Numbered from the stretch's first letter, positions 24,925 through 33,520 are shown. The stretch: 41,479 nucleotides of DNA from Gemmatimonadota bacterium (GCA_003220935.1 QHTT01000093.1:1-41479), one strand, 5' to 3'. Notes: a model not told the origin generated them from the sequence alone. Numbers and translations are program-made.

Positions 24925-26058
24925 ATGCGTCCCAAGCCTGCGCTCCGGACCGAGCTGCTCTTCTATCTCTCCTTCCTCGCCGCGGCCGCCCTGCTGGTAG
25001 GTGTGGCGACGACGGTGGTGGCGGGTACAATCGCTCCGGGTGAGGAGTTCTGGATGGTGATGGCGCTGGTGGCGCTCGAGGTCGGCGTCTTCGTAGTCTT
25101 CGGTCGCCACCTGGTGACCCGCCTCGTGCTGCGACCCCTCGGGCAGCTCACCGCCACGGCGGACGCGGTGGCCGCCGGCGATCTCGACGCCCGCGCGCCG
25201 GACGCCGAGACCCGGGACTTCGCCACGCTGGCGGCACGGCTGAACCGGATGACCGACCATCTGCTCGACGCCCGGAGCCAGCTGGTGCGCTCGGAGAAGC
25301 TCGCCAGCGTCGGACGGCTCGCGGCCGGGATCGCGCATGAGGTCGGGAATCCTCTGGGCGCCGTGGGCACCTATGTAGAGGTGCTGCGCCGCCGCGGGGC
25401 GGATCCTGAGGTGGTGGCCGGCCTCAACCGGGAGCTCGACCGGATCGACCATATCGTGCGCAGCCTGCTGGACTATGCGCGTCCGGAAGAGGAGCCGCTC
25501 GACGTCGTTCAGCCGGACGAAATCGTCCGCGGCGCCTTCGCCTTGCTGGCGGCGCAGGGCGCGCTGAAAGCCGTCCGGGCCTCGCTCGATGTGGCGGAGG
25601 GTGTGCCCCGGGTTCGGGCGCGGGCCTATCTGCTCGAGCAGGCAATCGTAAACCTCGTGCTCAACGCCGTGGATGCCGCGCCTGGCGCCCCCGTCGTGGT
25701 GGGCGCGCGACGCTGGGCGTACGAGCCCGGTCGAGCAGCCCCGCGACGTGCCACCGACGCTGCTCCGGCGTTTTTTTCCCGCGAGCTGGCGCGGCGGCCG
25801 GCGCCCGCTGAGTTTGCCGCCGGTGCCCTCGGTGCGCTCGTGTTCGTCGCAGACGGGGGACCGGGAGTGGCGCGTGAGGACCGCGAGAAGGTGTTCGAGC
25901 CGTTCTACACGACGAAACCGCCGGGGCGCGGCACCGGGCTCGGGCTCGCCATTGTGGCGCGCGCCGTCCACGAGATGGGAGGGGTCGTGTGGATCGACAC
26001 GGCGCGCGAGGGGGGCGCGGCGTTCAAGCTGTTTCTGCCCGCTACGGGTGAGGCATGA
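24925..26058 (+). CDS. Sensor histidine kinase (HAMP type), partner of the next regulator
   Basis: A ~377-aa kinase with two hydrophobic segments (about 11-35 and 43-62) and almost no periplasmic loop. A HAMP-like linker follows (LRPLGQLTATADAVAAGDLDARA), then HisKA with His138 in IAHEVGNPLG, and HATPase with N box (LVLNAVDAA), G1 (ADGGPGV), F box (FEPFYTTK) and G2 (GTGLGLAI). About 45 extra residues, rich in Arg, Ala and Pro, separate the N box from G1, longer than usual. ATG 24925 is preferred; an in-frame GTG at 24907 would begin inside the terminator trail. The stop overlaps the regulator gene (ATGA). It belongs to the NtrB-like kinases. The signal is unknown; location suggests control of the minor pilin operon. 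Confidence 0.88.
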   Translation: MRPKPALRTELLFYLSFLAAAALLVGVATTVVAGTIAPGEEFWMVMALVALEVGVFVVFGRHLVTRLVLRPLGQLTATADAVAAGDLDARAPDAETRDFATLAARLNRMTDHLLDARSQLVRSEKLASVGRLAAGIAHEVGNPLGAVGTYVEVLRRRGADPEVVAGLNRELDRIDHIVRSLLDYARPEEEPLDVVQPDEIVRGAFALLAAQGALKAVRASLDVAEGVPRVRARAYLLEQAIVNLVLNAVDAAPGAPVVVGARRWAYEPGRAAPRRATDAAPAFFSRELARRPAPAEFAAGALGALVFVADGGPGVAREDREKVFEPFYTTKPPGRGTGLGLAIVARAVHEMGGVVWIDTAREGGAAFKLFLPATGEA

Positions 26059-27407
26059 GCCGGGTCCTGATCGTGGACGATGAGCCCGGCCTGCGCCAGT
26101 CGCTCGGCCTGCTGCTGGCCGATGCCGGCTACGAGGTGGCCGCCGAGAGCGACGGCAAGCGCGCCCTGGAGCGCGCCCTGGCCGAGCCGTTCGACCTGGT
26201 GCTGAGCGACGTGCGGATGCCGGAAATGGACGGGCTCGCTTTCCTGCGCGCGTATCGGAGCCGTGGCGGCACCGCCCTCGTCATCATGATGAGCGCCTAC
26301 GGGGGGGAAGAAGCCGCGCTCGCCGCCATGAAGGAGGGCGCCTACGACTATATCCCCAAGCCGTTCCGCCCGGATGAAGTGGTGCTCACGCTGCGCAAGG
26401 CCGAGGAGCGGGAGCAGCTTGGACGCACCATCGCGACACTAAAGGCACAGCTCGCCACCACCCCCGGCGCCCGCGCAGTTGTGGCCGAGAGTCGCGCTAT
26501 GCGGGACGCCTTGGAGCTCGTGGCGCGGGTGGCGGAGCACAAGACCACGGTGCTTATCACCGGCGAGCGGGGGACGGGCAAGGAGGTGATCGCGCAGGCG
26601 ATTCATCGCGCGAGCCCTCGCGCGGCGGCGCCGTTCGTGGCGATCAACTGTGCCGCGATCCCCGAGAGCCTGCTCGAGTCGGAGCTGTTCGGCCACGTGC
26701 GCGGTGCGTTCACAGGGGCGTCAGCCGACAAGGCCGGGCTGTTTGAGCAGGCTGACGGTGGAACGTTACTGCTCGACGAGATCGGTGAGCTGCCGCTGCC
26801 GCTCCAGGCGAAGCTCCTGCGGGTGCTGCAGGAGAGCGAGATTCGTCGGGTCGGCGACCAGCGGACCCGGCGGGTCGACGTGCGGTTGCTCGCGGCCACG
26901 GCCAAGGAGCTCGCGGCCGAGGCCGCTGCGGGCCGCTTCCGCGAGGATTTGTTCGACCGCCTCAACGTCATCACCATCCATCTTCCGCCCCTGGCCGAAC
27001 GGCGGGCCGACATCAAGCCGCTGGCGCGCCACTTCGCGACACGACTCGCCGGCCGCCTGGGGCGGGCCGTGGTCTTGAGTGACGACACGCTGGCTTGGCT
27101 CGAGGCCCAGCGCTGGCCTGGCAATGTGCGCGAGCTGGAGCACGCCATCGAACGGGCGGCGGTGCTGACGGACAACGCGATCTTGGAGCCGGCAGATTTC
27201 CGGCGGGAACCTCTCCCTTCTCCCATCTCCTCGGGAGAGAAGGGAGAGGGGAGAGGGACCCTGCGCGACGCGGTGGAGGCGGCCGAGCGCCAGGCCATTC
27301 TGGCGGCGCTCCAGGCCACGGACGGCAACCGGCGCGCGGCGGCGAAACGCCTCGGCGTGAGCTTACGGACCCTGTTCTACAAGATCGATCGGTATCGCCT
27401 TGAGTAG
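26055..27407 (+). CDS. Sigma54-dependent NtrC-family response regulator
   Basis: A 450-aa activator: receiver (phosphoacceptor Asp52 in VLSDVRMPEMDG, Lys in YIPKPF), AAA+ domain (about 140-375) and Fis-type HTH (NRRAAAKRLGVSLRTLFYKI). The sigma54-contact loop GAFTGA and Walker B (LLLDEIGE) are canonical, while Walker A reads GERGTGKE, with Arg where most relatives have Ser. The linker before the HTH (about 388-400) is encoded by a 12-bp-stem palindrome. It is coupled to its kinase by ATGA. Just after its TAG, TGCA-type dyads stand upstream of fimT, so it may regulate the minor pilins. It is a paralogue of PilR, not a duplicate, since the receiver and tail differ strongly. Confidence 0.92.
   Translation: MSRVLIVDDEPGLRQSLGLLLADAGYEVAAESDGKRALERALAEPFDLVLSDVRMPEMDGLAFLRAYRSRGGTALVIMMSAYGGEEAALAAMKEGAYDYIPKPFRPDEVVLTLRKAEEREQLGRTIATLKAQLATTPGARAVVAESRAMRDALELVARVAEHKTTVLITGERGTGKEVIAQAIHRASPRAAAPFVAINCAAIPESLLESELFGHVRGAFTGASADKAGLFEQADGGTLLLDEIGELPLPLQAKLLRVLQESEIRRVGDQRTRRVDVRLLAATAKELAAEAAAGRFREDLFDRLNVITIHLPPLAERRADIKPLARHFATRLAGRLGRAVVLSDDTLAWLEAQRWPGNVRELEHAIERAAVLTDNAILEPADFRREPLPSPISSGEKGEGRGTLRDAVEAAERQAILAALQATDGNRRAAAKRLGVSLRTLFYKIDRYRLE
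27210..27251. repeat. In-frame palindrome inside the NtrC-type regulator gene
   Basis: CCTCTCCCTTCT (27210-27221) pairs perfectly with AGAAGGGAGAGG (27238-27249). It encodes a Pro/Ser then Gly/Glu/Lys-rich linker between the AAA+ and HTH domains. A similar CCCTCTCCC/GGGAGAGGG palindrome occurs between genes at 38130-38154. Confidence 0.72.
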
Positions 27408-27439
27408 TGCAACCGCTTGCACTGGTGCAGCATTCTGCA
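27406..27439 (+). promoter_or_regulatory. Two TGCA-type dyads upstream of the minor-pilin operon
   Basis: AGTGCAA-CCGC-TTGCACT (27406-27423) is a perfect dyad with a 4-base spacer. TGCAG-CATT-CTGCA (27426-27439) is a second, 18 bases on centre to centre. They resemble NtrC-type enhancer half sites. The first also contains a TTGCA that fits a sigma54 -12 element, but the -24 GG is GT. A GGCACG at 27498-27503 has the -24 shape but lacks the -12 GC. The rest of 27440-27530 shows nothing further. Confidence 0.42.
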
Positions 27440-27542
27440 GTATCAACGAGACCACGCCCTGGCGTCTAACGCGTTGTCATTGAGCAAGTTGCAGCGAGGC
27501 ACGCATCGTGAGATAGAGAGCGTCCGGACTGGAGGGACAGGG

Positions 27543-27998
27543 ATGCGCCGGCTCGGCTTCACCACCATCGAACTGCTGATCGTGATCGTCCTGATTGGTG
27601 TGATCGTGACCATCGGGTTTCCCCGCATCCGCCGCACGCTCGATAAGACCAACGTGCGCTCGGCGCGCGTGTATCTGAGCACCGCCGTCGCGACGGCGCG
27701 GGCCGCGGCCGTGCAGCGCGGCTGCCGAGCGGTTGTGCACTTCACATCCGGCGCGAGCGGCACGGTCTGGGTGACGACCTGCTCCCGCGCCAATCCGGCG
27801 GCCCTGGATACGATCGGTGGTGTGGTGCAGCTGGCGTCCCGCTACAACGTGACCCTGGCGGTGACCACTGACTCGATCCGGTTCGACCCGAACGGTCTCA
27901 GCCCGGAGACCGCGGCGGCGACCATTCAGATCACCGGGGCCACGTCCTACGGGCACGATTCGGTCTATGTCAACCAGCTCGGCAAGGTGGTGCGGTGA
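27543..27998 (+). CDS. fimT: Minor pseudopilin, GspH/FimT family
   Basis: A 151-aa prepilin-like protein. The leader MRRLG is cleaved before FTTIELL, with Glu5 in the mature protein and a hydrophobic helix (LLIVIVLIGVIVTIGFP). The globular part begins with a VYLSTAVATARAAAVQRG segment, as in GspH/FimT, and contains two Cys (RGCRA and TTCSR). ATG 27543 follows GGAGGG by six bases; the upstream in-frame ATG at 27417 would put 42 residues before the leader and is rejected. First gene of a four-gene minor-pilin operon; its stop overlaps the pilV start by one base. In other bacteria FimT-type minor pilins prime assembly and can bind DNA. Confidence 0.87.
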   Translation: MRRLGFTTIELLIVIVLIGVIVTIGFPRIRRTLDKTNVRSARVYLSTAVATARAAAVQRGCRAVVHFTSGASGTVWVTTCSRANPAALDTIGGVVQLASRYNVTLAVTTDSIRFDPNGLSPETAAATIQITGATSYGHDSVYVNQLGKVVR

Positions 27999-28366
27999 TG
28001 AAACACGAACAGGGGTTCACCATCGTCGAAGTGATCGTCGCGATAATGGTGCTCACGGTCGGCCTGCTGGCGTTGATGAACAGCTCGGCGCTGGTCACGC
28101 GCATGATCGCCCAGGGACAGCGCTCGGCGGTGGCGGCGGGGGACGGGGCTCGCATCCTCGACAGCCTCCGGACCAACGCCTGCGCGGTGCGAAACAACGG
28201 CACGGCGGTGATGTGGCGCGGCGGCACGCCCGTGGACTCGCTCAACTGGCACTTCGTGGCCGATACGACCAACCACTGGCGCCTGGTGCTGTCGTCCAAG
28301 TACAAGACGCGGCAGAACAAATGGCGCCGGGACAGCATGGAGACGTTCATCTCATGTCTCATGTAA
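27998..28366 (+). CDS. pilV: Minor pilin, PilV-like
   Basis: A 122-aa prepilin-like protein with a MKHEQG leader cleaved before FTIVEVIVAIMVL, mature Glu5 retained, and a hydrophobic N-terminal helix. The head is short (~85 residues) and has two Cys. The FTIVEV start and position between fimT and pilW are typical of PilV/GspI. ATG 27998 shares its A with the fimT TGA; a GTG three bases earlier is less likely. Its 3' end overlaps pilW by 13 bases. Minor pilins of this type form the initiating tip complex. Sequence assignment within the class is by order. Confidence 0.82.
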   Translation: MKHEQGFTIVEVIVAIMVLTVGLLALMNSSALVTRMIAQGQRSAVAAGDGARILDSLRTNACAVRNNGTAVMWRGGTPVDSLNWHFVADTTNHWRLVLSSKYKTRQNKWRRDSMETFISCLM

Positions 28367-29268
28367 CGCGTCGAGGGTTCACCCTCATCGAGCTCTTAGT
28401 GGCGCTCGTCATCCTCGGCTTCGTCTCGGCGGCGATCTACAAGGTGCTGGTCACGAACCAGCAGACCTATGTCGCCCAGACCCAGCGGATCGACTTGCAG
28501 CAGAACATCCGCGCGGCGGCGACCATCTTGCCGGCCGAGTTCCGCGAGATGAACGCCGTCGGCGTGAACGGGCAGAGCGGCGACATCAGCGGTATGCGCT
28601 CCAACTCGATCACGATCCGCGCTATGCGGCAGCTCGCCTTCCTGTGCGTCGCGCCGCCGCTGGGCGCCGGTCTCGGACAGATCACGCTGACCGTGCGGCA
28701 GCGGCCGATCTATGGTTCGCACCAAACGTTCGCGCGGAACGACTCGATTTTGGTGTTCTACGAGGGCGACCCTACGACCCGCAACGACGACAGTTGGCTG
28801 CGGGGCAAGGTCAACGACGTTGCCGCAGGGACATGCGCCGACCCCAATGGCAACCACCCGGCGTGGGTGCTGTCGCTGCAGCCGCAGTGGATCGCAGGGA
28901 GCCAGCTCAACGTCGATGGGGCGATCACGAGCGGCTCGCCGGTGCGCGGCTTCACTAACGTGACTTACAGCCTCTGGCAGTCGCCCACCGATAACCAGTA
29001 CTACCTGGCGCAGGCGGTGGGCACAAACGCCCCCCAGCCTATGGTCGGGCCGCTCTCGGGTCCCAACGGGCTGACGTTCAACTATTTCAACGCCGCCGGG
29101 GCGGTAACGGCGGACTCGACCCAAGTCGCCCAGATCGAGATCCGGGTCCGCGGCCGGACGCAATCTAGGATCCGGCAGGCGGGCGCGGCCGGCATGACGT
29201 ACAAGGTCGACAGCGTCGTCACCCGGGTGATGCTACGCGGCAACACACGCTGCGGCCCTTGCCTTTGA
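28354..29268 (+). CDS. pilW: Minor pilin, PilW-like
   Basis: A 304-aa prepilin-like protein with leader MSHVTRRG cleaved before FTLIELLVALVILGFVSAAIY and Glu5 in place. The large head (about 270 residues) includes the NIRAAATILPAEFREM segment found in PilW/GspJ proteins and Cys residues at LCVAPP, TCADP and the very C-terminus (CGPCL). ATG 28354 overlaps pilV by 13 bases and is the only start that keeps the leader short. No obvious adhesin domain is seen. Confidence 0.84.
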   Translation: MSHVTRRGFTLIELLVALVILGFVSAAIYKVLVTNQQTYVAQTQRIDLQQNIRAAATILPAEFREMNAVGVNGQSGDISGMRSNSITIRAMRQLAFLCVAPPLGAGLGQITLTVRQRPIYGSHQTFARNDSILVFYEGDPTTRNDDSWLRGKVNDVAAGTCADPNGNHPAWVLSLQPQWIAGSQLNVDGAITSGSPVRGFTNVTYSLWQSPTDNQYYLAQAVGTNAPQPMVGPLSGPNGLTFNYFNAAGAVTADSTQVAQIEIRVRGRTQSRIRQAGAAGMTYKVDSVVTRVMLRGNTRCGPCL

Positions 29269-29306
29269 CGGCGAAGGCGACACTCACAGTGCACGAGGAG
29301 CGGTCT

Positions 29307-30506
29307 ATGAAGCGGGTCATCCAGAACGAGCGCGGCATGGCGCTCGCCCTCGCGATCGTCGCCCTGGTCGTGGTGGGCGCGCTGATCGCCGGAGCGTTCT
29401 TCGCGGGCACCCAGGAGCAGCGCGTGGGCGAGAACGCGCGCTACAGCCAACGGTCGTTCGGCGTGGCCGAGGGAGCCACGAACTACCTCATCGGTCACTG
29501 GAATCCCCAGGTCTACAACCGTAGCAAAGCCTATCCGCTCGATTCGGTGAAGGTCCCGACGCTGGGCGCGGATACCGTATCGCCGAGCCACACCGGGCGC
29601 TACGCCGGCTACGTCTACCGGCTCAACTCCGAGCTGTATCTGATCGACCTGACGGGCCAAGACTCGACCACCCTCGCGGCCGGCGGGGCGTTCCGGCGCC
29701 GCGGCGGAGGGGGGCGCGAGCGGATCGGCCTCCTCGCCCGCATCAAGCCGCTCGTGGTCGACATCCGCGCCTCGCTCACCACGGGTAAGAGCGATATCGT
29801 CGCTGGTAACGCCGTGGTCGACGGGAACGACCACGTCCCAGTTGGCTGGGAGACCCAGTGCGCTCCCAAGGACACCATCAATCTCAAGGCCGGGATCCGC
29901 GCCGATCTGGGGGCGACCATAACGGAGGGCGGGAGCTCGGACATCGTGGGCACTCCCCCGTGGTACATCGATCCCAACATCGGCGACTCCACGTTCTCCA
30001 AGTTCGGGGACGTGACCTACGCGCAGCTCGCGTCGCGGGCCACGCTCACGCTCGGGGGCGGCCAGAACTTCGCCAACGACATCTACCCCCGCACCACTGC
30101 GACCGGGCAATGCGACTACGCGAACCCGCACAACTGGGGCGACGGCGAGAACCCGGGGCAGCCGTGCGGCAGCTATTTCCCGATCGTCCACATCCTGGGC
30201 AACGCCCAAGTCAACGGCACCCAGGGCCAAGGCATCCTGCTCGTCGACGGCAGCCTGGTCGTAAACGGTGGGTTCCAGTGGTTCGGGATCACCATCATTC
30301 GGGGCACGCTCAATACAGCCGGCGGTGGCTCCACCGACGCGCACTTCTGGGGTGCCGTGATGGCGCAAGATAGCGTGGTGGTCGGCAGCAACACGATCAG
30401 CGGCCACGCTAACCTCAACTACTCTAAGTGCGCTATTCTCAAGGCGTTAGACTCGACGGGCATGGTGGCGATCATGCGGTCGCGGGGCTGGGTACAGCTC
30501 TATTAA
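29307..30506 (+). CDS. PilX-like minor pilus protein with extended C-terminus
   Basis: A 399-aa protein with a PilX-type N-terminus (NERGMALALAIVALVVVGALIAG): the Gly before the hydrophobic helix is followed by Met in place of Phe and the +5 Glu is absent, as is common for PilX/GspK-type proteins. It then has a long extracytoplasmic part with PilX-like EGATNYLIG. The last ~110 residues contain glycine-rich, beta-helix-like repeats (IVHILGNAQVNG, GILLVDGSLVVNGG, FWGAVMAQDSVVVG). ATG 29307 follows GAGGAG by six bases; the gap to pilW is 38 bases. The operon ends here; no pilY1-like gene is present. The C-terminal repeats are unusual for PilX and may be an adhesive or structural domain. Confidence 0.78.
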   Translation: MKRVIQNERGMALALAIVALVVVGALIAGAFFAGTQEQRVGENARYSQRSFGVAEGATNYLIGHWNPQVYNRSKAYPLDSVKVPTLGADTVSPSHTGRYAGYVYRLNSELYLIDLTGQDSTTLAAGGAFRRRGGGGRERIGLLARIKPLVVDIRASLTTGKSDIVAGNAVVDGNDHVPVGWETQCAPKDTINLKAGIRADLGATITEGGSSDIVGTPPWYIDPNIGDSTFSKFGDVTYAQLASRATLTLGGGQNFANDIYPRTTATGQCDYANPHNWGDGENPGQPCGSYFPIVHILGNAQVNGTQGQGILLVDGSLVVNGGFQWFGITIIRGTLNTAGGGSTDAHFWGAVMAQDSVVVGSNTISGHANLNYSKCAILKALDSTGMVAIMRSRGWVQLY

Positions 30507-30540
30507 GTGGTCTAACTGTAGGCCAGTAAAGTACTTGGTG

Positions 30541-30594
30541 GTCAGGCCTCAAGTAGGTTCGAGGCTTGACAGGATAAGGGGCGGGGCTTACTGT
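30541..30594 (+). promoter_or_regulatory. Promoter of pilMNOPQ with overlapping dyad
   Basis: TTGACA (30566-30571, perfect) and TACTGT (30589-30594) are 17 bases apart, a good sigma70-type promoter 43 bases before the pilM ATG. GTCAGGCCTC (30541-30550) and GAGGCTTGAC (30561-30570) form a dyad with one mismatch and a 10-base gap that overlaps the -35 box. The dyad may be an operator or the terminator hairpin of the minor-pilin operon, though it has no T-run. Confidence 0.66.
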
Positions 30595-30636
30595 AGTTTG
30601 CCCTCGCCCTGTCTTGTCTCTAACCCCTAGGCAACT

Positions 30637-31689
30637 ATGGCCCTGTTTGGGTTCCTGGGCGGCAAAAAAACCTCGGTCGGCCTCGATATCGGCTCCGGCA
30701 TCATCAAGCTGGTGGTCATCGACCACGGCGGCAGCGAGCCGGAGCTGGTCAAAGTGGCCACCACCGAGGTGGCGGCCGACGCCATCGTCGAGGGGGAGGT
30801 CATGGACCCCGGCATCGTCGCCGAGGCGATCCGGGGGCTGTTCTCCGCGGCCGGGGTGAAGCACAAGTCGGTCGTCACCGCCGTCGGGGGGCGGGATGTG
30901 ATCGTCAAGAAGATCCAGATGGATCGGATGAAGGAGGCGGACGCGCGTGAGGTGATCCGCTGGGAGGCGGAGCAGCACGTCCCGTTCGACATGGCCAACG
31001 TCGAGCTCGACTTCCAGATCCTCGATCCCGACGCCGAGGGGCTGCAGATGAGCGTGCTCTTGGTCGCGGCCAAGCGGGAGCTGGTGGAAGGCCGGGTGGG
31101 GCTGCTCAACGAGGCGGGGCTCGACCCGGCGATCATCGATGTCGACGCCTTCGCCATCCACAACGCCTTCGAGCTGAACCATCCCGACGCGATGCAGGGA
31201 GTGGTGGGCCTCGTCAACATCGGGCACGAGGTGACCAACGTGAACGTGCTCGAGGACGGCGTGCCGGTGCTGACGCGCGATCTCTCCGTGGGCACGCGCC
31301 GCTTCCGCGAGGACCTACAGCGCGAGAAGGGGCTTTCGGCGGAGGAGGCCGAACGGGCGATTCAGGGGCAGACCCACAGCGCCGACCTGGCGCCGTACGT
31401 CGAAGCCCGCGGCGAGGAGATCGCCGTGGGGGTAGAGCGCGCCGCGGCGTTCCTCGCGACGGCCTCCCGCTCGGCGGGCGGCCTGGGTCGGGTGTACACG
31501 ATCGGCGGCGGGGCGCGCATTCCGGGGTTGAACGAGGCGCTGGGGAGCCGGCTCAGGGTGCCGGTGGAGGTCGCGAGCCCGGTGCAGCGGCTGAAGGTGC
31601 GGGATTCGGTGTTCGAGGCGGTGGAGGTGGATGAGGTGGCGCCGCTGCTGATGCTGTCGGTGGGGCTGGCGTTGAGGCGTGCCGCATGA
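30637..31689 (+). CDS. pilM: Type IV pilus assembly protein PilM
   Basis: A 350-aa actin-fold cytoplasmic protein that binds the N-terminal tail of PilN and links the alignment complex to the motors. The phosphate-1 loop SVGLDIGSGIIKLVVI is at about 12-27, a REVIRWEAEQHVPF segment typical of PilM is near residue 105, a GLVNIGHEVTNVNVLEDG segment is near 190, and YTIGGGARIPGL is near 289. Length is typical. It is the first gene after a strong promoter. Its stop overlaps pilN (ATGA). Confidence 0.95.
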   Translation: MALFGFLGGKKTSVGLDIGSGIIKLVVIDHGGSEPELVKVATTEVAADAIVEGEVMDPGIVAEAIRGLFSAAGVKHKSVVTAVGGRDVIVKKIQMDRMKEADAREVIRWEAEQHVPFDMANVELDFQILDPDAEGLQMSVLLVAAKRELVEGRVGLLNEAGLDPAIIDVDAFAIHNAFELNHPDAMQGVVGLVNIGHEVTNVNVLEDGVPVLTRDLSVGTRRFREDLQREKGLSAEEAERAIQGQTHSADLAPYVEARGEEIAVGVERAAAFLATASRSAGGLGRVYTIGGGARIPGLNEALGSRLRVPVEVASPVQRLKVRDSVFEAVEVDEVAPLLMLSVGLALRRAA

Positions 31690-32414
31690 TCGAAATCAAC
31701 CTCCTCCCCGGCAAGAAGAAGCGGGCGGCTCCCGGCGCCGGATTCAAGTTCGCGCTCCCGGATTTCGGCGGCCTCATCGCCACGATCCGGAACCCGTGGC
31801 TGATCGCGGCGAGCGCGACGTCGGCCGTGGTGATCGTCGGGGCGGTGCTGCTGTTCTTTACGCAGACGGCGCGGTTGCGCGTGGCCGAGGCGCGGCTCGA
31901 CGCAGTGCGGGTGGAGAAGCGGCGGTTCGACGCGGTGATCGCGCAGAAGCGCCAATCGGAGCGGATCCGCGACTCGCTCGCCGCGGAGATCAACATCATC
32001 CGCGGCATCGACGCCGACCGCTACGTCTGGCCCCACATCCTGGATCAGGTCACGAAGGCGCTGCCGCCTTACACGTGGTTGACGGGCGTCTCGGCGCAGG
32101 GCGTAGGCACGGGCCAGGCCGGGGCGGCGCCGCCGCCGGGCGCGGGCAACGCCCCGGTGGCGGGTGCGACGGACTCGAGCGGCACGCCCGCGGTGCGCGT
32201 CTGGCTCACGGGGGTCACGGTGGACATCCAGGCGTACACCACATTCCTGCGTCAGCTCGCCGCGTCGCCGTGGCTCACCGACGTGTCGCCGGCCACCTCC
32301 TCCACCGTGATCGAGGCGGATCGCCCCGTGACGGCGTTCAACGTGTCGCTGCGCTACAAGGTCGCGGACTCGGTGTACATCCGCACCGTTCCCCTCGCCC
32401 GGTCGGTGCGGTAA
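31686..32414 (+). CDS. pilN: Type IV pilus assembly protein PilN
   Basis: A 242-aa bitopic inner-membrane protein. The start MIEINLLPGKKKR carries the INLLP motif that docks into PilM. One membrane segment (about 37-60, LIAASATSAVVIVGAVLLFF) precedes a coiled region (about 62-105) and a ferredoxin-like periplasmic domain with a WLTGV and a LRQLAASPWLTDV segment. A Gly/Ala/Pro-rich loop lies near 140-165. ATG 31686 overlaps the pilM stop. PilO follows after seven bases. With PilO it forms the alignment heterodimer. Confidence 0.93.
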   Translation: MIEINLLPGKKKRAAPGAGFKFALPDFGGLIATIRNPWLIAASATSAVVIVGAVLLFFTQTARLRVAEARLDAVRVEKRRFDAVIAQKRQSERIRDSLAAEINIIRGIDADRYVWPHILDQVTKALPPYTWLTGVSAQGVGTGQAGAAPPPGAGNAPVAGATDSSGTPAVRVWLTGVTVDIQAYTTFLRQLAASPWLTDVSPATSSTVIEADRPVTAFNVSLRYKVADSVYIRTVPLARSVR

Positions 32415-32421
32415 GCCCCCC

Positions 32422-33069
32422 ATGGCGCTCCTCCCTCAGGACCGGCAGAGCCAGTACATGCTGTTGATCACCCTGGTCATGGTGATCCTGGGCTATCTCT
32501 TCTGGACGTACTGGGAGACCCCCACGGCGGCGCAGATCGCGACCGCGAACAGCGAGATCGACAGCCTGCAGGTGATCATCGACAGGGCGAAGCAGGATCT
32601 CGCGAGCGGCACGGTCGAGGACCTGCGCCGCAAGGTCGAGCAGTACCAGGCGCTGCTCAGCGTGATGCGCCGGCTCGTGCCCGAGAAGAACGAGGTGCCG
32701 GCGCTGATCGACGACATCTCGACCCGGTCGAAGGTCCGCGGGGTCACGATCGGCCGGTTCGAGCCGTTGGCGGTCGAGTCCGGCTCGCCGTTCGACACGT
32801 ACCGCTACCGCCTCGAGATTCTCGGCCATTACGACCAGCTCGGCGAGTTTCTGTCGGACATCGCGAGCCTGCCCCGGATCATCGTACCGCAGGATGTGTT
32901 GCTCAAGCCGGCGCAGCAGCAGGCGCAGAAGATCCTCAGCGATACCATAGGCTCGCTGCTCGAGGCCCAGTTCCTGATCCGCACATTCGTCAAGTCCGCG
33001 GCGACGCCGCCCGCGCCCAAGAAGGCGACGTCCGCGCGGCCCGCCGGCAATGCGACCGATGAACGTTAG
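32422..33069 (+). CDS. pilO: Type IV pilus assembly protein PilO
   Basis: A 215-aa bitopic membrane protein: short cytoplasmic start, one membrane helix (about 13-30, LLITLVMVILGYLFWTYW), a coiled coil (to about 75), then a periplasmic domain with LLSVMRRLVPEKNEVPALIDDIS and YRLEILGHYDQLGEFLSDIASLPRI. These are typical PilO segments. The C-terminus is Ala/Pro/Lys-rich. The end overlaps the pilP start at 33059 by 11 bases. Confidence 0.92.
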   Translation: MALLPQDRQSQYMLLITLVMVILGYLFWTYWETPTAAQIATANSEIDSLQVIIDRAKQDLASGTVEDLRRKVEQYQALLSVMRRLVPEKNEVPALIDDISTRSKVRGVTIGRFEPLAVESGSPFDTYRYRLEILGHYDQLGEFLSDIASLPRIIVPQDVLLKPAQQQAQKILSDTIGSLLEAQFLIRTFVKSAATPPAPKKATSARPAGNATDER

Positions 33070-33520
33070 ACTCGCGGTCGCCCTCGCGGCGCTGTGCGTG
33101 GCCGCGCCGCTCGCAGCCCAGGCCAAGCGGCAGCCCCGAGCCAAGCCGGACAGCGCCGCCAGGGACACGGCGGCCAGCGCCGACAGCGCGCGCGCGACGA
33201 CGCTGTCGCGCGAGGTCTACGCCTACGAGGGGGGCGGGCGCGATCCCTTCCTGTCGCTGCTCCGGTCGGGCGACATCCGGCCGCTCCTGTCCGACCTGAG
33301 GCTCGTCGGCATCTACTACGACTCGCGCTATCCGGCACGCAGCGTGGCCGTGCTGCGCGACGTGACGAACACCAAGATCTACCGGGTGAAGCCGGCGGAC
33401 ATCATCGGGCGCCTCAAGGTCACGACGATCCGCCCGCGGGAAATCGTGTTTACGGTGCAGGAATTCGGCTTCGAGCGGCAGGAGACGCTGACGCTCGCCA
33501 AGCGGGAGGTATCGCCATGA
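33059..33520 (+). CDS. pilP: Type IV pilus assembly protein PilP
   Basis: A ~153-aa periplasmic protein that bridges PilN/PilO and the PilQ secretin. It has an N-terminal signal sequence (LAVALAALCVAAPLAA, probable cleavage before Gln21 if ATG 33059 is used), an Ala/Ser/Asp-rich linker, and a compact beta domain with YEGGGRDPFLSLL and LVGIYYDSR, typical of PilP. No lipobox Cys is present, although many PilP proteins are lipoproteins. ATG 33050 is an in-frame alternative. The stop overlaps pilQ (ATGA). Confidence 0.87.
   Translation: MNVRLAVALAALCVAAPLAAQAKRQPRAKPDSAARDTAASADSARATTLSREVYAYEGGGRDPFLSLLRSGDIRPLLSDLRLVGIYYDSRYPARSVAVLRDVTNTKIYRVKPADIIGRLKVTTIRPREIVFTVQEFGFERQETLTLAKREVSP

Noticed and set aside
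27417-27542. N-terminal extension of fimT from ATG 27417
   Set aside because: It would put 42 residues before the prepilin leader; ATG 27543 has GGAGGG six bases upstream and a five-residue leader.
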